From NCBI GenBank assembly GCA_003577005.1, contig QEUW01000330.1, positions 1 to 8,709 of the forward strand: a stretch of 8,709 nt of DNA. Reading direction: 5' to 3'. The translations under genes and the position numbers were made by a program. The DNA is from Chloroflexota bacterium. GTDB lineage: Bacteria; Chloroflexota; Anaerolineae; Caldilineales; Caldilineaceae. Shown here one piece after another: positions 1 to 6,924 of this stretch. Every line of letters begins with the position of its first letter. The first letter of the stretch is position 1. A model generated the notes under the pieces. It ran no database searches. It saw only the letters and a list, made by a program, of their open reading frames with translations, and was not told the origin of the DNA.

Positions 1-28
1 TAACATCGCGCAAGAAAGCACCAAGCCA

Positions 29-2704
29 ATGACGACACCCATGCGCCAGCAGTACCTCTCGCTGAAGGCCCAGCACCCAGATTGTATCCTCTTCTTTCGG
101 CTGGGTGACTTCTACGAGACCTTTGACGACGATGCCAAAATCGTTGCCGAGGTCTGCGATGTGCTGCTGACCAGCAAACCCATCGGCGAAAATATCCGCG
201 TACCGCTCGCCGGGGTGCCCTATCATGCAGTGGACGGCTACCTGGCTCGCCTGGTGGAAGCCGGGTACAAAGTCGCCGTCGCCGACCAGATGACCGAGCC
301 AGGTCGTGGCCTGATAGAACGCGAGGTAACGCGGGTCGTTACCAAGGGCACCATCGTCGAGTTAGGCATGTTAGACGCCAGCCGCAATAATTATCTAATG
401 GCGGTCGTCTTTGATGCGCGCGGCCCTGCGGGCCTGGCCTACTGCGATATTACCACGGGGGAGTTTGCCGCCACCCAGATCGGTGGCAGCCGTGAGCAAG
501 TAGAACAGCGCGTGGGCGATGAATTGAGCCGCCTGCAGCCCGCCGAACTGCTCCACATCGACTGGACACCGACCGAGTCGAGCCTGCATGGTCTAGTTGC
601 GAGCTTTCACCCGCTCCTCTCTACGGTCGAAGCTTGGCAGACCGAACCCGAGACGGCAGCCGAAACACTCAAACGCCACCTTCGCGTCGCCAGCCTCGAT
701 GGCTTTGGCCTGGCGGGCAAAACCCAGGCAGTTCGCGCCGCCGCCGCGGTGCTCGTCTACCTCAAGCAGATGCAGCCGTCAGCCCTCACCCAGTTGACCC
801 GTCTGCACAGCTATGAGACCAGCGAATACATGACACTGGATGACGCCACGCGGCGCAATCTGGAGCTGACGGCCACGCTGCGCAGCGGCGAGGTCAAAGG
901 CAGCCTGCTCGATGTGCTCGACTGCACACTCACCCCGATGGGGGGGCGGCTGCTGCGTCGCTGGCTCAACCAGCCCCTGCTCGATGTTGGCGCTATCAAC
1001 CGCCGCTTGGATAGCGTCGATTTTTTTGTCAATGATACCCTCGCCCGCCTGGAGTTACGCGAACGGCTGCGCGGTCTGGGCGACCTCGAACGCTGGACGA
1101 ATCGCGTCGTGCAAGGGGTGGCGATCCCGCGTGACCTGGTCGGGATGCGCGAGGCCCTGCGCCGGGTGGCCGATCTCAAAGAGCACTTTGGCGTCACCGA
1201 ACCGCCTGAGGTGGCCGAAGGATGGGTCTGGGAACCCGCTGAACCGCCGACCAAGGAGGATGCACCGTTTTCATGGCCCGAGCTACCGGCGTGCGACGAG
1301 ATTCTCGCCCAACTGGAAGCCGCGCTCGACCCTGACCCGCCAGCGACACTGGCTACGCCTGGTATCATCCGGCCCGGTTTCAGCGCTGAATTAGATGATT
1401 TGGTGGCCAGGAGCCGCCACGCCAAAGATTGGATCGCCGACCTGGAGCGCACCGAGCGTGAACGCCTCGACATCAAAAGTCTCAAGGTCGGCTATAACAA
1501 GGTTTTTGGCTATTACATCGAGGTCACCAATCCACATGCCCACAAGGTGCCGGCCGACTATATCCGCAAACAGACGCTCACCAACGCCGAGCGCTACATC
1601 ACGCCGGAGCTCAAAGAGTATGAGACCCTCGTGCTCAACGCCGATGAACGCCGGTTGGAGATCGAACAGCAACTCTTCCATGATCTCTGCCGTCAGGTTT
1701 CAGACGCGGCCGACCGCCTGCTCCAACTGGCGCACATACTGGCGGAACTTGACCTCTTTGCCGCGTTGGCCGAAGTAGCGTTGAACAATCGCTATGTCCG
1801 CCCGGTAGTGGATGATGGTCCCTGTATCGAAATCAAGGGTGGCCGCCACCCGGTGGTGGAATTGACGCTCGCCGACGAACCCTTTGTCCCCAACGACACC
1901 TGCCTCACGCCCGATGCCGCCATCCACGTCCTCACGGGACCCAACATGGCGGGGAAGAGCACCTTTCTGCGGCAGGTGGCGCTTATCACCCTCCTGGCGC
2001 AGATCGGCAGCTTTGTCCCCGCCGACGCCGCCCAGATCGGTGTGGTGGACCGTATCTTTACCCGTATCGGCGCCAGCGATGAGATCCACCGCGGCCAGTC
2101 CACCTTTATGGTCGAGATGGTCGAGACGGCCAACATCCTCAACCACGCCACCAACCGCAGCCTGCTTGTGCTCGATGAGATCGGTCGCGGCACCAGCACC
2201 TATGACGGGTTGGCAATTGCCTGGGCAGTGGTCGAGTATATCCACAACCACCCCGGTCTGCGCGCCAAGACGCTCTTTGCCACCCACTACCACGAACTGA
2301 CCGACCTGGCGGAACGGCTGCCTCACGTAGTCAACTACAACGTGGCGGTGGATGATCAAATGCACGCCGATGGAGACGGCGCCGATGTCGTCTTTCTGCG
2401 CCGGATCGTGCCGGGCAAGGCCGATCGTTCCTATGGCGTTCATGTGGCGCGTATGGCTGGCCTGCCTCTGGCTGCCGTCCATCGCGCCGAGGAAATTTTA
2501 CTGGACCTGGAGCGCAGCGGCGCCGCCGGCCCGCGCCGGTTGCTCGACCTGGAGAATCGGCGGGGCAAATCCGCCGCCATGCAGGTCTCACTCTTCGCCG
2601 AGGTACACCCAGCGGTGGAGGCGTTGCGAAAGCTGGATGTCAATAACCTGACGCCGCTCGATGCGCTCAACCGGCTCTACGAACTGCAAAAGCTGGCACA
2701 GTAA
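29..2704 (+). CDS. mutS: DNA mismatch repair protein MutS
   Basis: This protein recognises mismatches and small loops in DNA and, on ATP binding, becomes a sliding clamp that recruits MutL. All family hallmarks are visible in the 891 residues. The mismatch-wedge motif F28-Y29-E30 matches Phe36/Glu38 of E. coli MutS. The connector, core/lever and clamp regions follow, with SLKVGYNKVFGYYIEV near 484-498. The ABC-type ATPase has Walker A GPNMAGKST (637-645, Lys643), Walker B LLVLDEIGRGTST with Asp716 and Glu717, and the switch histidine in ATHYHEL (751-757). QVSLF at 852-856 is a good beta-clamp-binding peptide, and the tail LTPLDALNRLYELQ is the usual C-terminal helix. The stretch at about 390-420 is some 15-20 residues longer than I recall for E. 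coli and is rich in Trp and Pro. The frame is open back to base 2 without a stop and no strong ribosome site precedes ATG 29, so the true start could lie left of the window; E. coli has 8 more N-terminal residues. No mutL is present in the window. Confidence 0.97.
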   Translation: MTTPMRQQYLSLKAQHPDCILFFRLGDFYETFDDDAKIVAEVCDVLLTSKPIGENIRVPLAGVPYHAVDGYLARLVEAGYKVAVADQMTEPGRGLIEREVTRVVTKGTIVELGMLDASRNNYLMAVVFDARGPAGLAYCDITTGEFAATQIGGSREQVEQRVGDELSRLQPAELLHIDWTPTESSLHGLVASFHPLLSTVEAWQTEPETAAETLKRHLRVASLDGFGLAGKTQAVRAAAAVLVYLKQMQPSALTQLTRLHSYETSEYMTLDDATRRNLELTATLRSGEVKGSLLDVLDCTLTPMGGRLLRRWLNQPLLDVGAINRRLDSVDFFVNDTLARLELRERLRGLGDLERWTNRVVQGVAIPRDLVGMREALRRVADLKEHFGVTEPPEVAEGWVWEPAEPPTKEDAPFSWPELPACDEILAQLEAALDPDPPATLATPGIIRPGFSAELDDLVARSRHAKDWIADLERTERERLDIKSLKVGYNKVFGYYIEVTNPHAHKVPADYIRKQTLTNAERYITPELKEYETLVLNADERRLEIEQQLFHDLCRQVSDAADRLLQLAHILAELDLFAALAEVALNNRYVRPVVDDGPCIEIKGGRHPVVELTLADEPFVPNDTCLTPDAAIHVLTGPNMAGKSTFLRQVALITLLAQIGSFVPADAAQIGVVDRIFTRIGASDEIHRGQSTFMVEMVETANILNHATNRSLLVLDEIGRGTSTYDGLAIAWAVVEYIHNHPGLRAKTLFATHYHELTDLAERLPHVVNYNVAVDDQMHADGDGADVVFLRRIVPGKADRSYGVHVARMAGLPLAAVHRAEEILLDLERSGAAGPRRLLDLENRRGKSAAMQVSLFAEVHPAVEALRKLDVNNLTPLDALNRLYELQKLAQ

Positions 2705-2735
2705 CGAACTGCAAGAAGTTACTTCAGCAATGATC

Positions 2736-2783
2736 CCGGTAGGGTGACTTATAAGCCGCCCTACCGGCAGCAAAATTGTTTTT
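2736..2783 (+). terminator. Intrinsic terminator after mutS
   Basis: A perfect 9-bp stem, CCGGTAGGG (2736-2744) pairing with CCCTACCGG (2759-2767), encloses a 14-nt loop in which a G-T and a G-C pair could extend the stem by two. A T-rich stretch (TTGTTTTT, 2776-2783) follows after 8 nt. It sits 32 bases after the mutS stop, as expected for rho-independent termination. The gap between stem and T-tract is longer than ideal, so strength is uncertain. Confidence 0.72.
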
Positions 2784-2825
2784 ATGCGCCATCCCGGAGC
2801 CAATCGTTCAAGTTTCGAATTGCGC

Positions 2826-2854
2826 TTGCTCGATCACCTGCGCCGTGCTAGACT
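2826..2854 (+). promoter_or_regulatory. Possible sigma70-type promoter of the Uma2 gene
   Basis: TTGCTC (2826-2831) and TAGACT (2849-2854) are separated by exactly 17 nt and lie between the mutS terminator and the Uma2 start, giving a leader of roughly 50 nt. The boxes match the consensus at 3 of 6 and 4 of 6 positions only. Position supports the call more than sequence does. Confidence 0.3.
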
Positions 2855-2912
2855 AGCTTTGAGCTCGGGCTTTTAATGTCCACCCATTGGTGGCTGTGGA
2901 GCATGGTATACG

Positions 2913-3653
2913 ATGGAGACAATGCACGTAGCGCACGAAGCGCTGGATATACCTTTACCTGACTACGAAAATATCATTACCGAAGATGAGACCCCTGTGG
3001 ACAATCTCTTTTCCGAACGCCAGATGGCCTTGCTGAAGGACAGTTTATACGCCTCCTGGCCGGGGCCAGGTGATAACCGGCCCTTTGTCGCCATGGCGAA
3101 CGTTGGGCTATTTTTTACCGACCGCGCCGAACCCCTCGTGCCCGATGTGTTGGTAAGTCTAGATGTTGAACCTCCGCCCGATCCTTGGCCAAAGGAAAAT
3201 CGCTCCTACTTTATCTGGCGTTACGGCAAGCCACCTGATGTTGTGATCGAGATTGTGTCAAATCGCAAAGGAGGGGAACTGGGCAACAAATTGCTCGACT
3301 ACGCGCGCCTGGGCGTTGCCTATTATATTGTCTACGATCCAGAACGGCAGCTTAGCGAGCAGCCACTGCGCATCTTTGGCCGCCAGCAGCGCACCTATGT
3401 GGAACTGCATGAACATTGGCTGGCAGATGTTGGGCTGGGTGTTACGTTGTGGCAAGGTTCGTACCAGGGCATTGAAGAGACTTGGCTCCGCTGGTGCATG
3501 CGTAATAATGATCTGCTTCTGACCGGTGCAGAGCGCGCTGAGCAAGAGCACCAGCGCGCTGAGCAAGAACATAAGCGCGCTGAGCAAGAGCACCAGCGCG
3601 CTGAGCGCCTAGCCGCACAGTTGCGTGCGCTTGGCGTTGACCCAGATGCATAG
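2913..3653 (+). CDS. Uma2 family (DUF820) putative restriction endonuclease-like protein
   Basis: A 246-residue member of the Uma2 family, which has the PD-(D/E)xK nuclease fold; members' biological substrates are mostly unknown. Visible core elements in order are PDVLVSLDV (Pro77-Asp78), DVVIEIVSNRKGGE (Glu113, Ser116), Lys126 in NKLLDYARLGVAYYIVYDP, and the GV-x-YYIVYDP strand ending at Pro143. The candidate active-site residues are therefore Asp78, Glu113 and a lysine at 119 or 126. After residue 205 the chain turns into a charged heptad repeat (RAEQEHQ type) predicted to be a coiled coil, closing with LAAQLRALGVDPDA. That ending is common in Uma2 proteins of Cyanobacteria and Chloroflexota. 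ATG 2913 has GGAG 11 nt upstream; ATG 2922 is an alternative start but its GGAG is only 3 nt away. The gene stands alone between two terminators and looks less G+C-rich than its neighbours. Many genomes carry numerous scattered copies of this family, so it may be a mobile or expanded-family gene. Function in the cell is unknown. Confidence 0.87.
   Translation: METMHVAHEALDIPLPDYENIITEDETPVDNLFSERQMALLKDSLYASWPGPGDNRPFVAMANVGLFFTDRAEPLVPDVLVSLDVEPPPDPWPKENRSYFIWRYGKPPDVVIEIVSNRKGGELGNKLLDYARLGVAYYIVYDPERQLSEQPLRIFGRQQRTYVELHEHWLADVGLGVTLWQGSYQGIEETWLRWCMRNNDLLLTGAERAEQEHQRAEQEHKRAEQEHQRAERLAAQLRALGVDPDA
3534..3608 (+). repeat. In-frame 21-bp tandem repeat encoding a heptad coiled coil
   Basis: Three full 21-bp units (3534-3554, 3555-3575, 3576-3596) and a partial fourth beginning CGCGCTGAG encode RAEQEHQ, RAEQEHK, RAEQEHQ and RAER. 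Units 1 and 3 are identical at the DNA level, while unit 2 differs at three bases (GAA, CAT and AAG codons). Because the unit is a multiple of three, gain or loss of a unit would keep the frame and change only coiled-coil length. Confidence 0.93.
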
Positions 3654-3673
3654 AAGTTGGCCGGCCACCCTCT

Positions 3674-3709
3674 GAGTCGATCTGGCCCCAGATCGGCTCA
3701 TTTCTTTCT
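3674..3709 (+). terminator. Stem-loop terminator after the Uma2 gene, just ahead of cobT
   Basis: GAGTCGATCTGG (3674-3685) pairs with CCAGATCGGCTC (3688-3699) with one G-T pair; in practice this is an 11-bp stem with a 4-nt loop. TTTCTTTCT (3701-3709) follows directly. The structure begins 20 bases after the Uma2 stop and ends 16 bases before the cobT start codon. It most simply ends Uma2 transcription, but its position also allows a role as an attenuator in a cobT leader. Confidence 0.68.
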
Positions 3710-3714
3710 GAATT

Positions 3715-3725
3715 AAGAGATCTCT
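3715..3725 (+). promoter_or_regulatory. cobT ribosome binding site inside a 10-bp palindrome
   Basis: AAGAGA (3715-3720) is a modest Shine-Dalgarno match five bases before ATG 3726. The ten bases AGAGATCTCT (3716-3725) form a perfect palindrome that touches the start codon. I found no convincing -35/-10 pair between the preceding terminator and this site, so the transcription start of the cob genes is unresolved. Confidence 0.4.
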
Positions 3726-4766
3726 ATGAACGTATCGATCCCCATCCCCCCGCTTGACACGCTGGCCGGCGCGGAGGCGCAGCGCCGCCAGGACCGGCTC
3801 ACCAAGCCCCCTGGCGCCCTGGGTAAACTGGAGGCGCTCTCCATCCGCCTGGCCGCGATGAGTGGCCGGCCAGATTGGCTGCCCTTGCGGCGCAGCATCG
3901 TCGTCTGCGCCGGAGATCATGGCGTTATTGCCCAGGGTGTCAGCGCCTACCCGCAAGAGGTGACGCGGCAGATGGTGCTCAACTTTCTGAGCGGAGGCGC
4001 AGCGGTCAATGTCCTGGCGCGGCAGATGAACGCCCGCGTGACTGTCGTAGATGCGGGTGTTTGCGGCGCGCTGGACCCACACCCTAACCTGGTGCAGGGA
4101 AAGATCGCACCAGGTACAGCCGATTTCACCCAAGGCCCTGCGATGACTGATGCCCAGGCGGAACAGGCGATCCAACGGGGGATCGCTGTCGCCCGGCGTG
4201 AGATCGACCACGGCCTCGACCTGCTGGCCGTTGGCGAGATGGGTATCGGCAACACTACGAGCGCCGCCGCTATCATCGCAGCCATCACTGGGCGTTCCGC
4301 CGCCGAGGTCACTGGCCGGGGAACGGGTGTGGATGAAACCGGGCTGCGCCGGAAAGTCGCTGCGGTTGAAGCGGCGCTCGCACGGCATCAACCGGTGGCT
4401 CAGAACACTCTGGCCAAAGTGGGCGGTTTTGAGATCGGCGTCATGGCCGGGCTGATGGTAGGGGCAGCGGCGCAGCGTGTGCCGGTGGTGATCGACGGGC
4501 TGATCAGCACTGCGGCGGCGCTCATTGCCGCTCAACTGGCGCCGGACGTGACCCACTATCTCATTGCCGGCCACCGCAGCGCCGAACCTGGGCACCGCAT
4601 CGCGCTCGAATGGTTGGGGCTGGAGCCACTGCTCGATATGGGGATGCGGCTGGGCGAAGGGACAGGCGCGCTGCTGGCCTTTCCCCTGATCGAGGCAGCC
4701 ATGCGTACGCTCAATGAAATGGCAACCTTTGACGAGGCTGGTGTGAGCGACCGCAATGCTGGCTGA
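3726..4766 (+). CDS. cobT: Nicotinate-nucleotide--dimethylbenzimidazole phosphoribosyltransferase (CobT)
   Basis: CobT transfers phosphoribose from nicotinate mononucleotide to a lower-ligand base such as 5,6-dimethylbenzimidazole, giving alpha-ribazole phosphate for the nucleotide loop of cobalamin. The 346 residues match the usual length of about 350. Visible family signatures are LTKPPGALGKLE (25-36), VVCAGDHGV (59-67), GEMGIGNTTSAAAI (170-183, the phosphate-binding region) and GEGTGALLAFPL (310-321). Glu311 corresponds to the catalytic Glu317 of the Salmonella enzyme. It is cytosolic, with no signal peptide. It opens a three-gene cluster: its stop codon overlaps the start of cobS, so translational coupling is likely. 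The specific lower ligand cannot be read from the sequence. No cobalamin riboswitch fits in the 72-base gap ahead of it. Confidence 0.96.
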   Translation: MNVSIPIPPLDTLAGAEAQRRQDRLTKPPGALGKLEALSIRLAAMSGRPDWLPLRRSIVVCAGDHGVIAQGVSAYPQEVTRQMVLNFLSGGAAVNVLARQMNARVTVVDAGVCGALDPHPNLVQGKIAPGTADFTQGPAMTDAQAEQAIQRGIAVARREIDHGLDLLAVGEMGIGNTTSAAAIIAAITGRSAAEVTGRGTGVDETGLRRKVAAVEAALARHQPVAQNTLAKVGGFEIGVMAGLMVGAAAQRVPVVIDGLISTAAALIAAQLAPDVTHYLIAGHRSAEPGHRIALEWLGLEPLLDMGMRLGEGTGALLAFPLIEAAMRTLNEMATFDEAGVSDRNAG

Positions 4767-5475
4767 TATGCGCGCCGCTTTTGCCTTTTTGACGATTCTG
4801 CCTTTCCGTTACCCTGAAGGCCGGGCGCCGGGCGCGGCCTTCGCTTATTTTCCTCTGGTTGGGCTGCTGATCGGGGGTGTGCTCTGGCTAGCCGCAGCGT
4901 TGCCGTGGCCCACTGCCAGCATTGCCGCCTTTGTTGTGCTCCTGCTCTGGGTTCTGCTTACGGGGGGACTGCATCTGGATGGCTTTGGCGACGCCTGCGA
5001 CGGCTTGCTAGCAACTGCGCCGCCAGAGCGCCGGTTGGAAATCATGAAAGATCCCCGCGCCGGGTCGTGGGCGGTCGTGGGTCTGGTGTTGCTGCTCTTG
5101 GGTAAATGGGTGTTGCTTCAATCGGCGCCACCGGCCACGCTAATGGCGCCGCCTGTAGTAGCGCGTTGGGCTATGGGACTGGCTGCGTATTGCTTTCCTT
5201 ATGTGCGGCCTACTGGCATGGGTGCTTACTTCCGCGCGGGGCTGAGCTGGCGGCAGCTAGTGGTCGCCACGCTGATCACCGGGGTAGTGCTGGCCGGGAT
5301 GGCGTGGTTGGTCAATGCCCGCCCCCTGTTCTTGTTGTTTGTCCCGTTGCTGACGACCTTCGTCTTTGGTCATTGGGCGGCCCATCGACTTGGCGGTGGT
5401 CTGACCGGCGATGTCTATGGCGCCGTCTGCGAGCTGACCGAATTGATCTGCCTGGCTGCGCTGGTGATAAGCTGA
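4756..5475 (+). CDS. cobS: Adenosylcobinamide-GDP ribazoletransferase (cobalamin synthase, CobS)
   Basis: This integral membrane enzyme joins adenosylcobinamide-GDP (from CobU) to alpha-ribazole or its phosphate (from CobT), the last assembly step of adenosylcobalamin. The 239 residues begin with the family's FLTILPF motif (11-17). The conserved acidic loop TGGLHLDGFGDACDGL (69-84) carries Asp75, Asp79 and Asp82, and is followed by RRLEIMKDPRAGSWA (92-106). The C-terminal motif LTGDVYGAVCELTEL (216-230) carries Asp219 and Glu226. About six hydrophobic segments are visible by eye (near 33-50, 54-70, 105-122, 133-150, 167-186 and 190-207). ATG 4756 overlaps cobT by 11 bases; in-frame ATG 4768 comes right after the cobT stop as TGATATG, the same spacing used at the cobS-cobU junction, so the shorter start is a real alternative. 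Neither start has a strong Shine-Dalgarno sequence. Confidence 0.95.
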   Translation: MLADMRAAFAFLTILPFRYPEGRAPGAAFAYFPLVGLLIGGVLWLAAALPWPTASIAAFVVLLLWVLLTGGLHLDGFGDACDGLLATAPPERRLEIMKDPRAGSWAVVGLVLLLLGKWVLLQSAPPATLMAPPVVARWAMGLAAYCFPYVRPTGMGAYFRAGLSWRQLVVATLITGVVLAGMAWLVNARPLFLLFVPLLTTFVFGHWAAHRLGGGLTGDVYGAVCELTELICLAALVIS

Positions 5476-5476
5476 T

Positions 5477-6037
5477 ATGGCGACACGACTGATCTTTCTC
5501 TTGGGCGGCGCCCGCAGCGGCAAAAGCCGCTTTGCCGAAGCATGGGCGCGCCAACATGGGCGCCAGGTCCTCTTTGTGGCAACTGCTCAGGCCTTTGACG
5601 AAGAGATGCGCACGCGCATCGACCGCCACCAGCAAGAACGGCCGCAAGATTGGGCAACGCTCGAAGCGCCGTTGCAGACCGGCACAGCAGTGCAGCAGGC
5701 GCTGGCTGGCGCAGCGTACGATATTGTTCTGGTAGATTGTCTCACTTTGTTGGCGGCCAATGTGCTGCTCGGTTTGCCCGAAGAGGCGAACCAAGAGGGC
5801 GTAAACGCCGCAGTGTTGGCCGAAATCGATGGGCTCCTGGCGGTCTGTGCCGGGTCTGCCGCCACATGGTTGGTCGTCAGCAATGAGGTGGGAATGGGCG
5901 TGGTGCCCCCAACGCGGCTGGGCCGCCTCTATCAGGATGCGCTGGGGCGGGCCAATCAGCGCGTGGCTGCCGAGGCCGACGAGGTGCTGTTGCTGGTAGC
6001 TGGTCTGCCGTGGCACTTGAAGCCGGCAGGTAGCTAG
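5477..6037 (+). CDS. cobU: Bifunctional adenosylcobinamide kinase / adenosylcobinamide-phosphate guanylyltransferase (CobU)
   Basis: CobU (also called CobP) phosphorylates adenosylcobinamide and then transfers GMP to it, giving the GDP-activated substrate of CobS. The 186 residues match the family length of about 180. The P-loop is LLGGARSGKS (8-17, Lys16). RIDRHQQERPQDW (47-59) holds His51, which fits the histidine that carries the GMP intermediate. VDCLTLL (86-92) resembles a Walker B strand, and SNEVGMGVVP (135-144) and LGRANQRVAAEADEVLLLVAGLP (156-178) are family signatures. The start lies one base after the cobS stop (TGATATG), so expression is probably coupled to cobS. It is cytosolic. 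It is the last gene of the cluster; the next gene faces it from the other strand 67 bases away, and I see no convincing terminator in that gap. Confidence 0.96.
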   Translation: MATRLIFLLGGARSGKSRFAEAWARQHGRQVLFVATAQAFDEEMRTRIDRHQQERPQDWATLEAPLQTGTAVQQALAGAAYDIVLVDCLTLLAANVLLGLPEEANQEGVNAAVLAEIDGLLAVCAGSAATWLVVSNEVGMGVVPPTRLGRLYQDALGRANQRVAAEADEVLLLVAGLPWHLKPAGS

Positions 6038-6104
6038 GTTTCGAAGGTACGCAGTTGCCCGGGCAGGTTAACGCGGGATAGCGGCTCACGCCACGCCGGT
6101 TCGG

Positions 6105-6917
6105 TTAAATCGCTTCCCCCAGGAGTGATAGCAGTGGCTCGTGTAGAAGGCCGTTGCTGGCGGCGCAAGTGGTGCTGGCGACAAGCGCAAGCGGCTTTTC
6201 CTCAACCGTGCTCACCTGGCCGCCAGCCTCCTGGATCATGAGCGTGCCGGCTGCGATGTCCCAGGCGCCTAGCTCGAAGCTGAGATAGGCATCGAGCCGG
6301 CCAGCCGCCACCCAGGCCAGGGTGAGTGCGGCGGAGCCAATCGAGCGGATGTTGCGCACTTCGTGTACAAAGCCGAGCATGGCGGCGATGGCCCGTTTGC
6401 GGACAACCTTGCGGCGGCCGTAGTCGATAGCAATGGCCGCCTCGGCCAGCGTGTCTGTCTGGCTGACCGTGACAGGCCGGCCGTTAACGGTACAACCCCC
6501 GCCGAGTACGGCGCTAAATAGCTCGTCACTCATTGGGTCGTAGATGACCCCAACTACCACTTTTTCATCTACGGCTGCGGCGATGGAAACACAGAAATTG
6601 GGGATGCCGCGGCTGTAATTGCTCGTGCCGTCCACCGGGTCGACCATCCAACGCACCGGGCCGGCGGTGGGGAGCTCGCTGTTTTCTTCCTCGGCCCAAA
6701 AGCCGTGATGGGGAAACTCCTGGCGCAACCCTTGGGTGATGAGCGCTTGCGCAGCAAAGTCGGCGTCGGTGACGAGGTCGCGAAATCCCTTACTCTGGAT
6801 CTGGCGGGGGCTCGCCAACATGCGCCGCAACAGTTCTCCAGCAGAGCGGGCCTGGCGAGCGGCAGCGTCGCACCACTGTTGCCACTCTGGAGGCGTGACC
6901 GTTGTTCTTTCTGTCAT
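6105..6917 (-). CDS. Inositol monophosphatase family protein
   Basis: A 270-residue member of the Mg2+-dependent, Li+-sensitive phosphatase family (IMPase, FBPase, CysQ, HisN types). The metal and phosphate site is intact: FWAEEENS (73-80, Glu76/Glu77), WMVDPVDGTSNYSRGIPN (90-107, Asp93 and Asp96) and GAWDIAAGTLMIQEAGG (217-233, Asp220). DLVTDAD (48-54) is the usual N-terminal motif. The substrate cannot be assigned: inositol-1-phosphate, histidinol phosphate and other sugar or nucleotide phosphates are all known for close relatives. ATG at 6917 is well supported by AAGGGA seven bases upstream. The gene converges on the cob cluster and is separately transcribed, so its position gives no firm link to cobalamin synthesis. 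It probably acts in the cytosol; no signal peptide is seen. Confidence 0.94.
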   Translation of the reverse strand: MTERTTVTPPEWQQWCDAAARQARSAGELLRRMLASPRQIQSKGFRDLVTDADFAAQALITQGLRQEFPHHGFWAEEENSELPTAGPVRWMVDPVDGTSNYSRGIPNFCVSIAAAVDEKVVVGVIYDPMSDELFSAVLGGGCTVNGRPVTVSQTDTLAEAAIAIDYGRRKVVRKRAIAAMLGFVHEVRNIRSIGSAALTLAWVAAGRLDAYLSFELGAWDIAAGTLMIQEAGGQVSTVEEKPLALVASTTCAASNGLLHEPLLSLLGEAI

Positions 6918-6924
6918 GATCAGT

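Noticed and set aside
811..1485. Open frame on the - strand (224 codons) opposite the MutS core
   Set aside because: Ser/Arg-rich composition typical of antisense shadows in G+C-rich genes.
1700..2482. Open frame on the - strand (260 codons) opposite the MutS ATPase domain
   Set aside because: The opposite strand encodes the intact conserved MutS ATPase; the antisense frame shows no known motif.
2784..2912. tRNA or small RNA gene between mutS and the Uma2 gene
   Set aside because: No cloverleaf, T-arm or CCA-type signature and no terminator of its own; only a weak promoter candidate is visible.
3534..3608. CRISPR-like or non-coding repeat array
   Set aside because: The repeats are directly adjacent without spacers and encode in-frame heptads of the Uma2 protein.
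3654..3725. Cobalamin riboswitch ahead of cobT
   Set aside because: The 72-base gap is too short for the roughly 200-base element, is occupied by a simple terminator hairpin, and I see no B12-box-like sequence.
3609..4595. Long open frame on the - strand (328 codons) opposite cobT
   Set aside because: It is a G+C-driven shadow of cobT, with His/Arg-rich low-information sequence and no recognisable domain, while cobT carries all its family motifs.
4768..5475. Shorter cobS start at ATG 4768 as the main call
   Set aside because: Plausible from spacing, but it leaves only six residues before the FLTILPF motif and has no better ribosome site, so it is kept as an alternative.
6038..6104. Terminator between the convergent cobU and phosphatase genes
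   Set aside because: Only a 10-bp palindrome TGCCCGGGCA (6056-6065) and weak 4-6 bp stems are present, with no T-tract on either strand.
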